Source of the DNA: Borrelia hermsii DAH
Lineage (GTDB): Bacteria > Spirochaetota > Spirochaetia > Borreliales > Borreliaceae
Assembly (NCBI RefSeq): GCF_023035675.1
Contig: NZ_CP073147.1
Location: 1 to 58,883, forward strand
Direction: 5' to 3'
DNA: 58,883 nt
Position numbers and translations under genes: made by a program. Under the pieces are notes generated by a model. That model was not told the origin of the DNA. It saw only the letters and a program-made list of their open reading frames with translations, and ran no database searches. Shown here piece by piece: positions 18,745 through 28,987 of this stretch; position 1 is the stretch's first letter; each line of letters starts with the position of its first letter.

Positions 18745-19389
18745 TTAGTTATTTTGAGAAGGTTTTTCTGCTTTAACAGGAGCTGTAAGCTCTTTAATTG
18801 CAGCTTCTACTTCACCCTCAGCTGCCTTTAACAAGGCATCAACTGCCGTGTTGAGTGCTTCAAGCTCAGAAGCTCCTTTAGTTTTATCACTATTATCTTT
18901 CTTTATAGCTTTTTTTGTGTCATCATCAGAAGCATCTTTTTTACCAAGTTCAGTATGCCCATCTTTCAATTTATTTAAGAATGCTTCGGCTTTACTTTTA
19001 ACCTCAGTAATCTTAGTTTTCAACTCATTAGAAATTCCACTTGTTGTTTCCAATGCTCCCACTTTAATTTTCACAGCTGATACTACACTATGCACTCCTG
19101 CAATTAACGACCCATTTTGACCAGCTTCGGTATCCAAACCCCCATCATTTTTAATTTTCTTTCCAATAGCTTTAGCAAGCTCATCTACTGACTTAACTAG
19201 AGTCTCTACTTCTTTAACACTTGCTGCAAAAGCACTAGCCTCTTTTATCTTTTTACTTACCTTTGCCAAATCAAGTACTGTTCCGTCAGACTTAGCCACT
19301 TCGTCACTTTTAAGCTCTGGCCCTCCATTATTACATGACATAAACACCATAAATAAAGTCATTATTATTGCACTTATTCTTTTTCTCAT
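18745..19389 (-). CDS. vsp: Variable small protein, tandem copy 3 (214 aa)
   Basis: A complete Vsp: leader [19 protein letters not shown], constant mature start, [20 protein letters not shown], a variable centre ([19 protein letters not shown]) and tail [15 protein letters not shown]. Unlike copies 1 and 2, its upstream flank (19390-19440) is the vlp-type upstream sequence (TAACTTATTCATTAAATTCA on the plus strand, compare 3600-3640). This copy therefore sits at the edge of the tandem array, next to the degraded subtelomeric gene. No clear promoter was found. Confidence 0.92.
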   Translation of the reverse strand: MRKRISAIIMTLFMVFMSCNNGGPELKSDEVAKSDGTVLDLAKVSKKIKEASAFAASVKEVETLVKSVDELAKAIGKKIKNDGGLDTEAGQNGSLIAGVHSVVSAVKIKVGALETTSGISNELKTKITEVKSKAEAFLNKLKDGHTELGKKDASDDDTKKAIKKDNSDKTKGASELEALNTAVDALLKAAEGEVEAAIKELTAPVKAEKPSQNN

Positions 19390-19504
19390 TTTTTTACGTG
19401 CCTCTCTTTAACTTATTCATTAAATTCAGCATCAGAACTATCATTAGCCCAATAGTACAATACTCACAATCCAAACATAAAAACTAAATAAATACTTACA
19501 CAAA

Positions 19505-19960
19505 TTCTTTGAATTTAACATCAAAACCAAAGATTTGCAAAATATTTATGCTTTAATTCTTAATGAAAAGAAAGAATTTATAAACAATGTTGTACTATTT
19601 AACAATAAAATAATTAATATAATCACATAGCATTGGTTAATGAACCTATGCTTCAAAATATAAAGAAAAAATTAAAGGACATACACTCATTTGATATTGT
19701 TAGGCTTAATAAAAACAATTTAGATTGTTATAAAAATTCTAAATCCCGTTTCAAAATATTATTGCCTCTGTAATAGAAAAATTCTTCTCTAGCAATACAA
19801 ACTCTAAGCATAACCATACACTTCATAAGCCCTAATCTACTACTCAAATAAATGGACATCTCTTGCAAATCTACCTATAAATATCAATTAGAAATCCTGT
19901 CTAACATCTTCAAAAAGTAATCACTACACCCTACAAGCATTCTACTAAAGCAAATTCCAT
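19505..19960 (+). pseudogene. Degraded internal copy of the subtelomeric gene
   Basis: With frame changes the plus strand reads FNIKTKDLQNIYALILNEKK, where the left-end gene reads ANITSKHLESIYYAILNSSH. It then reads VIEKFFSSNTNSKHNHTLHK, where the left-end gene reads LIESFFLDNKSSKNLHTLKS. A bdr start follows at 20001 after AAGGAAATTTTT, as at the left end. The first half of the gene and the telomere repeat are missing. Its inverted counterpart is at 8640-9095. Confidence 0.65.
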
Positions 19961-20000
19961 TAACACTTAAATACTGCATAATCCTTATAAGGAAATTTTT

Positions 20001-20432
20001 ATGGGACTTGCACAACCAGTAATTACTTAACAAATGGTTACTAAAGCTGGGATTAATAGAAATATTGCCGTTGATCTATCTTGCCGCTATTATAAAAATG
20101 AACTTACTTATAAAGATATTAAGTATCTAGAGAATACCTTTAACTTAAAACCCGAAATGTTAGAACGTAGCTTAAATCTGAGATTATATCTGTTAGAACT
20201 GAACTTGATAATAAAATTGATACTGTTGAGAATAACTTAAATGTAAAGATTAATCTTCTCAAAAAGAAATCAAAACCAAATATCTCACTTAAAAAGCGAA
20301 GTTTGATAGTAAAATTGATAAAGCCACATTATAAATTAGAAATATATTAAGATTGCATACCTCAATGCTTGGAATTGCTATCACACTTAATGTAATAAAT
20401 TTTGCACTATCAGCATTATTATTAAATAAATA
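20001..20432 (+). pseudogene. Bdr pseudogene
   Basis: ATGGGACTTGCACAACCAGT begins a Bdr N-terminus (MGLAQPVIT) that hits a TAA at the tenth codon. The rest follows with frame changes: KAGINRNIAVDLSCRYYKNE, YKDIKYLENTFNLKPEMLER, IDTVENNLNVKI, and a C-terminal membrane segment near 20350-20430. It is the partner of the upstream subtelomeric remnant, in the same order as 245-1883. Confidence 0.8.
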
Positions 20433-20574
20433 ACTTTAAGTTAAGTAAACCCCTTCTTGGCCCCTCTTTTCAATTATTTCTACACAAATTAATGAATTGT
20501 TAAATATTCGTCTCATCTTAATTCACATTCTTTACTATATAATCTTATAATAAATCAATAGTTAAGGATTTCGC

Positions 20575-21606
20575 GCATTAAAGAACTTTGCCTTAAGATT
20601 AGCAAGTATAAGTATAGTCTTAATTGTATCCAATACCCTTGAGTAGTCACCAACTGGTAACTTTTCTTGAAATATAAATGCATAATACTTTTGATCTACT
20701 CTTTCTAAAACACAAAGAGCAGTATTATCGCCTCCAATGCTGTATGCAGGATCTAAATATGCTATTGGTGCCTTAAATTCATGATTACTAGTAAGATTAA
20801 TATTGGTAAATATCGAATCGTATGACGCAACCCATTCTCCCCAAGAGTACCCTCGCCTTATATGTTGGCATGTCCCTGTAAATCTCTTCTTGGGTTTTAA
20901 TAAATTCTTTTGATATTAGTTCATTATCATATGTTGTAAAGTTATATGTAGAATAAGTTTTCTTGTTATCAATATAATCAGTTTTAAAGAAATGTTCTGG
21001 ACTGTCTGGATTTGTATCAAATATAATAGTTTCCATACCTACTCTAAGTCTCTTTAAGCACTCTATTAGCGTTTCCTTATGCAGTGTAGTTGCTTCATTT
21101 ACATAAATAAGAGCGGAATTGCTTCCTCTAAACCTTTCAAAATCACTTGCCTTATCTCCACCATATAGATTGACTCTTAAGGAGTCTATTTCAAAATATG
21201 ATGTATTAGAAAACTTTGGCGTAAAGGGTACTCTTAGCATGCTAGCAATCTTTTCAAACTGCCCTAAAACATTAATCTCTAATGATTTTTGGGAATTACC
21301 TAATATAAAATTATTGGTATCCTGCTTATAAAAATGTCTATTCTTAATGAGCATCTTTAGATATAAATAGCAAGCCAAGAATGTTTTACCACTGGCAATA
21401 CCACCTGACAGGATAATTTTACTTCGATTATTATTCTCAATTAATTTTAAAACCTCACATTGTTTCTTAGTTAAATATGTCTTTTCAAACCCTCTAAAAT
21501 CAATAACAGCTGCTTTCAGTTTAATTAAATCTGCTATATCAATACCAAATTCACGCTTGTATTCTTTTTGCATTTCCTTAAAAAGAGGTAGTTTATATAT
21601 ATCCAT
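20575..21606 (-). pseudogene. Phage terminase large subunit (PBSX type), frameshifted and truncated
   Basis: Residues 1-260 are open (21606-20797). They include a Walker A-like ATPase site IILSGGIASGKTFLACYLYL (about residues 62-81) and a Walker B-type region (ALIYVNEATTLHKETL). The frame shifts at CTTGGGGAGAATGGGTT near 20835. In the new frame the nuclease-domain start is visible (PIAYLDPAYSIGGDNTALCV), then the protein ends at about 340 residues, short of the ~450 expected of cp32 terminases. It packages DNA in the intact prophage; here it is dead. It lies 16 bases downstream of the DUF603 gene. Confidence 0.82.
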
Positions 21607-21622
21607 TTCCTAACCTTTAAAT

Positions 21623-22183
21623 TTAAAATTTAGATCTCACATCAACATCAGTAGCTTTAAGCTTAAGCATTGTCTTATAATAAAGTGACATCTTCTTAAG
21701 TTCTCTTTCCCTTTTAAGTTCATCCAGTTTAAGTTTTAATTCTTCAAGTTGTTTATTCTCTTCATCTGAATGCGAAAGATTATTATCTCTAATTTTATTA
21801 TCAAAACTTATAATCTTATCTTCTAATATTTCTATCTCGTGATTATGGGCTTTAAGTTCCAACTCTAAATAACGACTAAATGAATTTATAAATTCAATTC
21901 CCAACATGCTTCTGGTCATACTGAACTGACTTTTAAGATCACGCGCTTGGGCTGTACTTTGTGAAGCATGAAGCAAAATATTAGTTAAAGTATCCTCACG
22001 AATAGTAAGCTTAGCAGTTTCTTTAACGTATTCATGGTCATCCTTAATCTCCTCCCGCTTGCGTCTCATCTTTCCTACATTAACACGACTTACTCCCAGC
22101 TCTTTTGCTATTTGTGCGTCATTAAGCCTGCCTTCTTTAAAATACACAACATAATCATCAAATGACTTCTTTACTCTTCTCAT
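21623..22183 (-). CDS. DUF603-family protein, probable small terminase component (186 aa)
   Basis: This matches a Borrelia cp32 family placed directly upstream of the large terminase gene. An N-terminal helix-turn-helix (about residues 15-40: GRLNDAQIAKELGVSRVNVG) suggests DNA binding. The C-terminal half is a long charged coiled coil (residues ~95-175). Spacing to the terminase start is 16 bases, so the two form a packaging operon. The frame is intact, unlike the terminase. The small-terminase role is inferred from position and helix-turn-helix. Confidence 0.75.
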   Translation of the reverse strand: MRRVKKSFDDYVVYFKEGRLNDAQIAKELGVSRVNVGKMRRKREEIKDDHEYVKETAKLTIREDTLTNILLHASQSTAQARDLKSQFSMTRSMLGIEFINSFSRYLELELKAHNHEIEILEDKIISFDNKIRDNNLSHSDEENKQLEELKLKLDELKRERELKKMSLYYKTMLKLKATDVDVRSKF

Positions 22184-22301
22184 ATCTCTTTAACCCTAGT
22201 CTAAATTAACAAAACTTAACAAAAACCAATATAAACTCTATAACAAAACAATCAACTTTACAAAATCAATTAATACTTATAAGAGGCTCACACAACATAA
22301 G

Positions 22302-22327
22302 AAAAACTGCTATATATTGTTTAAATC
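22302..22327 (+). promoter_or_regulatory. Conserved mlp upstream element
   Basis: AAAAACTGCTATATATTGTT followed by TAAATCA is repeated from 14091-14117. It contains a possible TATATT -10 box and lies about 30 bases before the mlp start. Confidence 0.5.
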
Positions 22328-22354
22328 ACAAATATTAAAGATAAGGAAATTTAC

Positions 22355-22771
22355 ATGAGTAAAATTAATTTTATTTTGGTTTTATTACTACTAATTAGTA
22401 GTTGCAATCAAGATAACAATAAAGATAAAAAAATTAAAAGTAGAAATAAAAGAGATTTAGAAACAACACAAAAAGTACAAAAAACACCTGAGGAAGCATT
22501 AAGAGAAAAATTAACAGAAAAACAAAAGAAAGGATTAGATTTCTTAAAAGATGCTTTGGGTGATGATAATAAGCTAAATGAAATTCTAAGGCAAGATGAA
22601 AGTAAAGTTAAAGGCTCACTTGAACATATAAATACCGAAGCTAAAAAATGTAATGGAAATGATGAGGGAAAAAGTACTTTTAAAACATTAGTAAAGGCAT
22701 ATTTTGAAGGTGAAATTGAGAATAAATTAGATGGTCTTCAAGATGGGGCAAAGAGTACTTGCGATAACTAG
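22355..22771 (+). CDS. mlp: Mlp family lipoprotein (138 aa)
   Basis: A canonical Mlp: leader MSKINFILVLLLLISSC, NQDNNKDKKIKSRNKRDLE, then EEALREKLTEKQKKGLDFLK, VKGSLEHINTEAKKCNG and GKSTFKTLVKAYF. It ends GAKSTCDN. Both internal Cys of the family are present. It has its own conserved promoter-like element and a GATAAGGAAA ribosome region. It is divergent from the DUF603-terminase pair, which is the usual cp32 neighbourhood for mlp. Confidence 0.93.
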   Translation: MSKINFILVLLLLISSCNQDNNKDKKIKSRNKRDLETTQKVQKTPEEALREKLTEKQKKGLDFLKDALGDDNKLNEILRQDESKVKGSLEHINTEAKKCNGNDEGKSTFKTLVKAYFEGEIENKLDGLQDGAKSTCDN

Positions 22772-23320
22772 AGAGATATTAGCATATAAACAAGAATAAA
22801 AGACGAAAATTAAGAAATAATATTTAAGAAAGGAAGATTTAAGAAAGTAAAGCTACAAACAAAGATAAAGAAAACAAAGAAGTAAAATAAACGAATAGAA
22901 ATTGTCAGAAAAAGCAGTAAAGATAAATAAATTAAACTCGTTATAAAAATGGTAAGAGTAACTATAAAAGTAAACAATTGGTTAACAAAGAGAAGGTAAT
23001 TAAATTTTATAAGAGTAGAAACATCATTGTAAAATGAAAAGCTATTAAAATAAGGAATAGAGTATATGCAGGGAATATTTTTAAGTATTTGTTAAAGATA
23101 CCACAAAGTATGCTAGATATCTTGTGCTACAGTCTCTAAAAACACCTTTTACTCCTACATAAAGCACCTTAGAGGGGGTATTTTATGCAATGAAGCGACA
23201 TTAGAATTGACTTACAATACAAGTATTTGCTAACATTTTTGTAACTAATTTTAAATATTTTTAAAATCTTTAGTTAACAATAAAATGTATTAAAAGGAAC
23301 CCTTAACTAAGAGTAATCTT
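22772..23320. other. Gene-free gap
   Basis: Very A-rich plus strand with short Lys/Asn-rich open stretches. I see no supportable gene, RNA or strong hairpin in it. Confidence 0.4.
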
Positions 23321-23321
23321 A

Positions 23322-24028
23322 ACTTTATTAATGAACTAATAAAGCAAAATGAACGCCTCAATAAAGAATTGTCACAACTTAAAAGTACACTTAAGAGTAA
23401 AAATAAAGCTTCAAAACAATAAAAAAACACTCCTTTAAGATTTTATCTAAATGACAAAACAATCAGACTAGTAAAAAAATATATAAAAGAGCTTATACAA
23501 ATCAACCCAATCTCTGGATGGTTTGTATATATCTTAAGTATTACTGGTTGCAGAGGTGTTGAGATACAAAATGTAAGACTATCTGATGTATCAAAAGAAA
23601 CAAGCAGTGATGGTGAAGTATTCTATTCTCTTCGTGTTAATGTAGCAAAGAAGAGAAGTAGTATCTGCATAAGAGAAGTAGTTATTAGTAAGTCTGAATT
23701 TGATGCTATTATGCAAGCACATCAAGCATACTTTGCAAGCAAAGGAAAAGACAAAAGGCGTACTTATTTTTTTCAAAAAAGTAAACACAAATTCTGTGAC
23801 AATAGAATTAGCATAACTGAAATCTCAAAACAATTTAAATCATTGCTTCTTAAAGCTAGGTTTAGATTACATATATGCTGTAATATCTTTAAATATCATG
23901 GGGACAACTCACTTAAAATAAAAGAACTTATGAAATACTTATCTACCACCGAAATTTATAACGCCTATGAACTATTTCCTGCAAGTAGGGTCCAAGCATA
24001 TAAAAATATAAAAAACAGTTTGAAATAA
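23322..24028 (+). pseudogene. Phage-type tyrosine recombinase, broken
   Basis: One frame runs from a coiled-coil start (FINELIKQNERLNKELSQLK), through a TAA at 23420-23422, to a stop at 24026-24028. The box I region is present (ILSITGCRGVEIQNVRLSDV, with the catalytic-type Arg). A box II-like end is also present (KIKELMKYLSTTEIYNAYEL). The His-x-x-Arg that normally precedes it is not recognisable. cp32-type plasmids carry such a recombinase. The internal stop and missing residues argue for loss of function. Confidence 0.65.
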
Positions 24029-24133
24029 CTTACAATTTTTGCTAAAAAATTTTTGCCAAACTATTATTAATAAATCTTTAATAGCAAAAATAAAAAGCTT
24101 TTAGGTATCTATTCTTTTTGCATAATGAAGAAC

Positions 24134-24550
24134 TCACACTCGCCTAAATATACGCTTAGACGTAATATAATACTCTTTGCCTCTCTCTTTAAGTTCAAGT
24201 GAGTCATAAAGAACACTATTAGAATTAATTGCTATAAAGTGATATCCTGGAATACCTTTGATTTTTACTTCACTTATCTCAAATTCATGACTTGTACATC
24301 TGTAAGATTGAATCTCACGTTTAACATTTGTATTAATACTAAAATAACCTAATATCTTACATGGCTCTAGAATATAACAGCTACTATTCATGTATCCTAA
24401 ACGAATAAACCTGTAATAATTATTGTTAATATCAATAATATTGAATCGTAGCTTCCTAAACTCCTCTATGTAATAATGCAAACATAAAAAGTAACATCCC
24501 CACTGCTGTATTTGTGAAATGAGACCTGGGTCATCTTGTTTTATTTTCAT
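24134..24550 (-). CDS. DUF261-family protein (138 aa)
   Basis: This is a Borrelia-specific plasmid family of unknown function. It is recognised from the start MKIKQDDPGLISQIQQWGCY, the FLCLHYYIEEF stretch and the LEPCKILGYFSINTN segment. The frame is intact and of normal length. It faces the broken recombinase end to end (105-base gap) within prophage-derived DNA. The Cys and aromatic residues near the N-terminus and a Tyr/His-rich middle (PGYHFIAINSN) recall cysteine-peptidase-like folds, but that is speculation. Confidence 0.8.
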   Translation of the reverse strand: MKIKQDDPGLISQIQQWGCYFLCLHYYIEEFRKLRFNIIDINNNYYRFIRLGYMNSSCYILEPCKILGYFSINTNVKREIQSYRCTSHEFEISEVKIKGIPGYHFIAINSNSVLYDSLELKERGKEYYITSKRIFRRV

Positions 24551-24707
24551 CCCTAACCCCCCTTGTTAAACACTCAAGATTTGTATAATAGTGAAAAATT
24601 GCATTGAATCATCAAACAAATTTAAAATTCGATCTAAAAATCCAGAAAATTGAAAGTATTTTTTATTAATCTTGGTTATCCCACATGCTTAAGCCTCATC
24701 AAGGTGC

Positions 24708-24854
24708 TTACTGCACACATGTAAATACATCAAGACATAACTTGGCATTCCTCATAGCAAATCTCTCATCTCCAAGTTTTGAAAAAACAATGTATCCACT
24801 CTCATCTCTTTTGCTAAATAAAACATCTTCAAAATCATCATTGAATTCCATCAT
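24708..24854 (-). pseudogene. Fragment of an unidentified cp32-type gene
   Basis: Forty-eight codons: MMEFNDDFEDVLFSKRDESG, then YIVFSKLGDERFAMRNAKLC. An in-frame stop sits just upstream (KR, stop, LIEE), suggesting the 5' half of a longer gene is lost. It lies downstream of the ssb remnant in the same orientation. Confidence 0.45.
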
Positions 24855-24934
24855 TTCTTCTATAAGTTAACGCTTAAAGACAACCTTGCCCACCCCATTA
24901 CTTTCTAATCTATTCTGATTGTAACTTATATCCT

Positions 24935-25270
24935 TCAAAAAGGAATATCTTCACAAAACTCCTCATCAGAATCAATCTTACTAGTTACTTGAATATCTTG
25001 AATTTTAATAGATGAACCAAGCATTCGAATTTCACCCACTCAAATAGTGCACTTTTATTATTCTTGACAACTCTCATATCTTAAAGACCCACTAACTACA
25101 ACTTGTTTTCCCTTTGTAAGAAATGCAATGAGGGTCCCAGCTCTTTTCCAAAAAGAACACAATCAAAAATTGTAAATAGTCTATCCACTAGTTATTTCTC
25201 TTTATCTTGCTGTTATTAACCAAACTAAACTTCAAAATAGGAACTATCCTTGTCATCAAGTCTATTCATC
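24935..25270 (-). pseudogene. ssb: Single-stranded DNA-binding protein remnant
   Basis: With frame changes the minus strand reads PILKFSLVNNSKIKRNN, WIDYLQF, LTKGKQVVVSGSLRYES-like, then VGEIRMLGSSIKIQDIQV. The end is DSDEEFCEDIPF. The acidic Asp-Ile-Pro-Phe tip is diagnostic of bacterial and phage SSB, where it recruits partner proteins. The N-terminal strand is lost and at least three lesions interrupt the OB fold. Confidence 0.7.
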
Positions 25271-25310
25271 ATATCCATACGCCTTAATCACGATCAAGTC
25301 TTTTCAAATT

Positions 25311-25571
25311 CTATAAAAACTCTTGCTTTAAGCAAGAATCATAAATCTTAAAATCCTCGCGGTTTATGATTATTGGCTTTTCTAAACTTATGTATCCATA
25401 ATATATATTTAAAACTTGTCATTCCCTTTTATAGAAGAATAACTTAAATGCATTTACCCTTTCAGGGTTAAAGATATCTCGCATGCATGCCAAGAATTTG
25501 CCTTTTTGTTTTCGATTAACCTCAAATACATAAAAGTCTTTGATAATTTTTATGGTATATGGTTCTACCAT
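25311..25571 (-). pseudogene. Unidentified small gene with one internal stop
   Basis: A single frame begins MVEPYTIKIIKDFYVFEVNR, passes one TGA (after LFFYKRE) and ends at 25311-25313 (86 codons). I do not recognise it. It is followed by the ssb remnant and is probably another prophage gene. Confidence 0.4.
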
Positions 25572-25691
25572 TTGTTTTCTCTACCTGAATAAAAATACTA
25601 TTTTTATTTATTTTTGTCTCAATTCAATATCTGCTCTTTTTGATTTTAAGCGCTCTAAAGAACATTGCATATTCTATTTCCAAGCCTCACT

Positions 25692-25913
25692 TTAATTATC
25701 ATAACTCCTATTAGCAAGTTTTTCAAACTTTAAATGCTTTAACCATTCTCTTGTTTTAATAATGCTATCTTCATATCGTATTTTGTTTGCATTCTCTTCT
25801 ACTTTGTCTAGATACCTCATTGTTTTCCATTTAGAGACATTCTTTATCCGTAAATTCATGTTATTTATATCTTCATTTTTTATTTCTTTTCCTCTTTTTT
25901 CTTTATTATTCAT
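25692..25913 (-). CDS. Hypothetical small basic protein (73 aa)
   Basis: MNNKEKRGKEIKNEDINNMN, then IKNVSKWKTMRYLDKVEENA: highly charged, no signal peptide or membrane segment, no family recognised. It lies downstream of a decayed bdr and may itself be a fragment of a larger gene. Confidence 0.35.
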   Translation of the reverse strand: MNNKEKRGKEIKNEDINNMNLRIKNVSKWKTMRYLDKVEENANKIRYEDSIIKTREWLKHLKFEKLANRSYDN

Positions 25914-26199
25914 ATATTTATTACTGCTTACAGGATAATTGACATTATTAGTTACATTTTTAGATTTAAAAATTTTAACCCCCTTATCGTTTAAGTATTT
26001 TTGTCGTATTTATTTGTGAATTTATATATCGCATTAGCATCATTTTCAATGATAGCTTGTTTGTCTTAAAGTAAACGCTTCAAGTTATTAGTACTGTACT
26101 TATTAACTACATATCTTAATTATATATGGAACCTTCTCTTTAGCTCAATCTTAATAATGTCTTGTCAATAATACCGTGCTTGCATCAAAAGAACAACTC

Positions 26200-26540
26200 T
26201 TTTCTAAGCATTCTAAATGTAATCGGTTTAATATCATATTTCTTACATTTTCTATCTCATTATTAAGTTCATTCTCGACACTATCAATTTAGTCCTCCCA
26301 ATTCTCAAATTTAATATTAAATTGTTTCTCCAAGCTCTCTAAATTTTTATATGTAAATATAAATATATGTAAATATAAAAATTCATTATGATAATATCTT
26401 CTAGATAAATCATGTGCTATTGCCTTATCCAAACCCATCTTTTATAAACTCATTATATATCTGCCTTTCTTTAAGATAGGCTTATCCCAAATCAAAGTAA
26501 GTCTTTACGCCTATGAAACGTAGCACCATAAACTAACATT
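26200..26540 (-). pseudogene. Decayed bdr
   Basis: The minus strand, with frame changes, contains the Bdr signature: FDKAIAHDLSRRYYHNE-like, followed after an insertion of repeated ATATAAATAT-type sequence by LESLEKQFNIKFENWED and a TVENEL-type coiled-coil start. No intact frame remains. Confidence 0.5.
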
Positions 26541-26719
26541 ATTGCTTCTAATTTTGATCATTTATTAAATATGTGTAACAATTATAGGTATGTCTTAAGC
26601 ATATCCATCTAAATTAAAAGCAATATCAAAACGCCATTATCATATAAATATACCAATACTATAATGTTATATTATATAACTCATTCTAATTATTGAATAA
26701 ATAGAGTCTAATAAATAAG

Positions 26720-27452
26720 ATGCATAGTGTCCAATTTATATCACAAATATTTTTATTATATTCTCTATTATTTTTATCTACAATTAATATATTTGCTAAT
26801 ATATCTGCAGATAAAAGAGAAGAATGGGCAAAACATTACAGGTATATAAATTCAAAAATAAAATTATTAAGAGTAAAGGAATGGAAAGATAATTTTAACA
26901 ACCTAAACAATCTTGGAATATATTTCCTACAAAAAATCAACCGTATTAAATCCCTATCTAAGGAAGATCTTGCATCTTACTTTCAAACAGCTTTCACTAC
27001 CAACATATGTGCTCCACCATCAGGAGATATCCTACCCAAAAAGCATAAATCTCTATTTGACAAATCATATAAGTTTATCAATACCCTTAAAAATAAAAAT
27101 GCAGACCAAACAGCATATCTCATATATGACATGATAGGTCTAACTAATATCTTTGCTGAAACAAAAGAAGTTGTAGACACATTAAATTATAAAGCTAAAG
27201 GAGGGGCAGGGGCAAAAAAACATTATCATGAATACAAAAATACTTTAAAAAATTTACAGATTTATACAAAGAAACAGAAAAAGAATACTTTCTAGCAATA
27301 GACACACTTGATCATAATGATATAGAAAATAGCTTTTGTAAATTTAATCATAAATTTACAAAAATTCATAACTCAGCTAGCCATATACATTCCACACTAT
27401 ATGATATATATAACAAATACATATACACACCACAAATATCCATCATGCATTA
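26720..27452 (+). pseudogene. Exported helical protein, one frameshift
   Basis: ATG at 26720 starts a hydrophobic signal-like segment (IFLLYSLLFLSTINIFANIS) without a lipobox Cys. A helical Lys-rich domain follows. The frame runs to 27295, but its last residues (KNLQIYTKKQKKNTF) are out of register. The -1 frame from ~27250 gives YKFTDLYKETEKEYFLAIDT and continues to a stop at 27450-27452. One indel near 27250 splits a gene of about 243 codons. I do not recognise it. It lies alone between decayed prophage DNA and lipoprotein genes. Confidence 0.6.
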
Positions 27453-28108
27453 ATCTGTAACATAAAATTGAAATCACTCTATTCTAGGCTATAATTTCAT
27501 TATATGATACAATGTCAAGCAATAATCTCGTATCTAAAAAAGCACTATCAATACCTTTATAGCTATTAATATTAATTTGAAAGTAAATCCTGCTATTGTT
27601 GGTACTTGCAATCACAAACTCAATATCAAATATCCACTTACCCAGATTTTTTTATAGTTCCAACTAAAGTTTTAACTTATGCATCTGTTTTCTCATTTAG
27701 ATACCCAATACATTCCTTATAATAATACCGCATTGATAAATCATAAGTTATTACTCATACACAATTACATTGCTTCTTTTTAAGAAATACTACCTCTCAT
27801 AGCTAATCCTCTATCTTTTATCCTAAGTGCTTTAAACCTGTTCTCATAACCCACATGACCCAACAACAAATCGCTCATGTCTTACACGCCTAATTCTGTA
27901 AAGAATACTTACCTCTTCTATCCCACGCCCTGAAACTAATTTTGCATTCTCTTCCGACAAATTTAAACTTACCATCTGCCCTCTAAAGCCTAAAACACAG
28001 CTACAACTCACTAAAACACTGCTAATATGATACTATATTTACTTAAGATTTGAATAATAAAAACATTTTTAAAACACATAATAATGCTATGCTAATTATT
28101 AACTACCG
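27453..28108. other. Decayed lipoprotein-like sequence
   Basis: No intact gene. The minus strand from about 28035 reads VLVSCSCVLGFRGQMVSLNL, then SEENAKLVSGRGIEEV, a lipobox followed by a short open stretch with later stops. It is probably a relic of a lipoprotein gene in the same direction as the next one. Confidence 0.35.
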
Positions 28109-28987
28109 TTATAGTTTGGCTACATTATAAGCAATATAGAGCTCCTCAATAACATCAGACAATTCTCTCCCTCTTTCATAACTAAAGACTCTCTCGGCAT
28201 GCTCTTTAACATTCCTAATATCTCCTCGATTAAGAAAAATAGAACTAAGAGCATCTGTCATAATACTAATAGATAAAATATTACCTTTCTTTACAAATAA
28301 CTTTAAAATTTCGGAAAAACTCTTAGCAGTACCAGCAAATCTTTTAGAAGAACATCCAGATGCTATAATAGAAAATACATCAACATACATAATTACAGCA
28401 GTATCTATGAAATTCAAATAAGCATCTGCTAACAATCGAGTAGCAGCTATAGATTGCTCCTGTTGCACCCCATCACCTTTAGAAGAAGAATTAATAGCAT
28501 GTTTTATAGCCCCCTTAAATTTATCAATTGCACCCTTCCAAGCTTGGGGATTATAATCTTTTAAGACATCTGCAAGACTTTCAAACCTATTAACAAGATC
28601 GGCATTACTCATCTTAGCAATAGCACCTCTAAGCACCTTGGCAAATTCTTTACTATTACACACGCTATTATCACCACCTATGCAATTAGAATAAGTTCTA
28701 ATAATACTATAAACTCCACCATAATCCGAACTAATAAACTTTAGCTGTCCTACATATTTGCTAGAATCAGCAACAAAAGTCTCAAGCTTGTTAATATCAC
28801 CTAGACTCAATTTATCAAAATAATTTTTTACTTTACTCTCAGTAATATTAGAGCCATTTCTTATGCCAGAATAACTTGTAATTTCACCATTTTCACTTTT
28901 CCTTTCAAGCGATCCAAATGAATTTCGACACGACACCATAGAAATTAATGTCAATAATACTAATCCACATATATTGTTCCTAGTCAT
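28109..28987 (-). CDS. Lipoprotein of unknown function (292 aa)
   Basis: The signal peptide (MTRNNICGLVLLTLISMVSC) has a lipobox Cys at residue 20, then RNSFGSLERKSENG. The mature part is mostly helical with three further Cys (YSNCIGGDNSVCNSKEF and SIIASGCSSKRF). A strong ribosome site (AAGGAGG) lies 6 bases before the ATG. I do not recognise the family; it has no Vsp/Vlp or Mlp framework. A surface or periplasmic lipoprotein is the only safe statement. Confidence 0.8.
   Translation of the reverse strand: MTRNNICGLVLLTLISMVSCRNSFGSLERKSENGEITSYSGIRNGSNITESKVKNYFDKLSLGDINKLETFVADSSKYVGQLKFISSDYGGVYSIIRTYSNCIGGDNSVCNSKEFAKVLRGAIAKMSNADLVNRFESLADVLKDYNPQAWKGAIDKFKGAIKHAINSSSKGDGVQQEQSIAATRLLADAYLNFIDTAVIMYVDVFSIIASGCSSKRFAGTAKSFSEILKLFVKKGNILSISIMTDALSSIFLNRGDIRNVKEHAERVFSYERGRELSDVIEELYIAYNVAKL

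Noticed and set aside
1981..19389. An active vlp/vsp expression site in the archive
   Set aside because: None of the cassettes has the T-tract plus -35/-10 arrangement seen before vtp, and the archive is not adjacent to a telomere in the expected direction.
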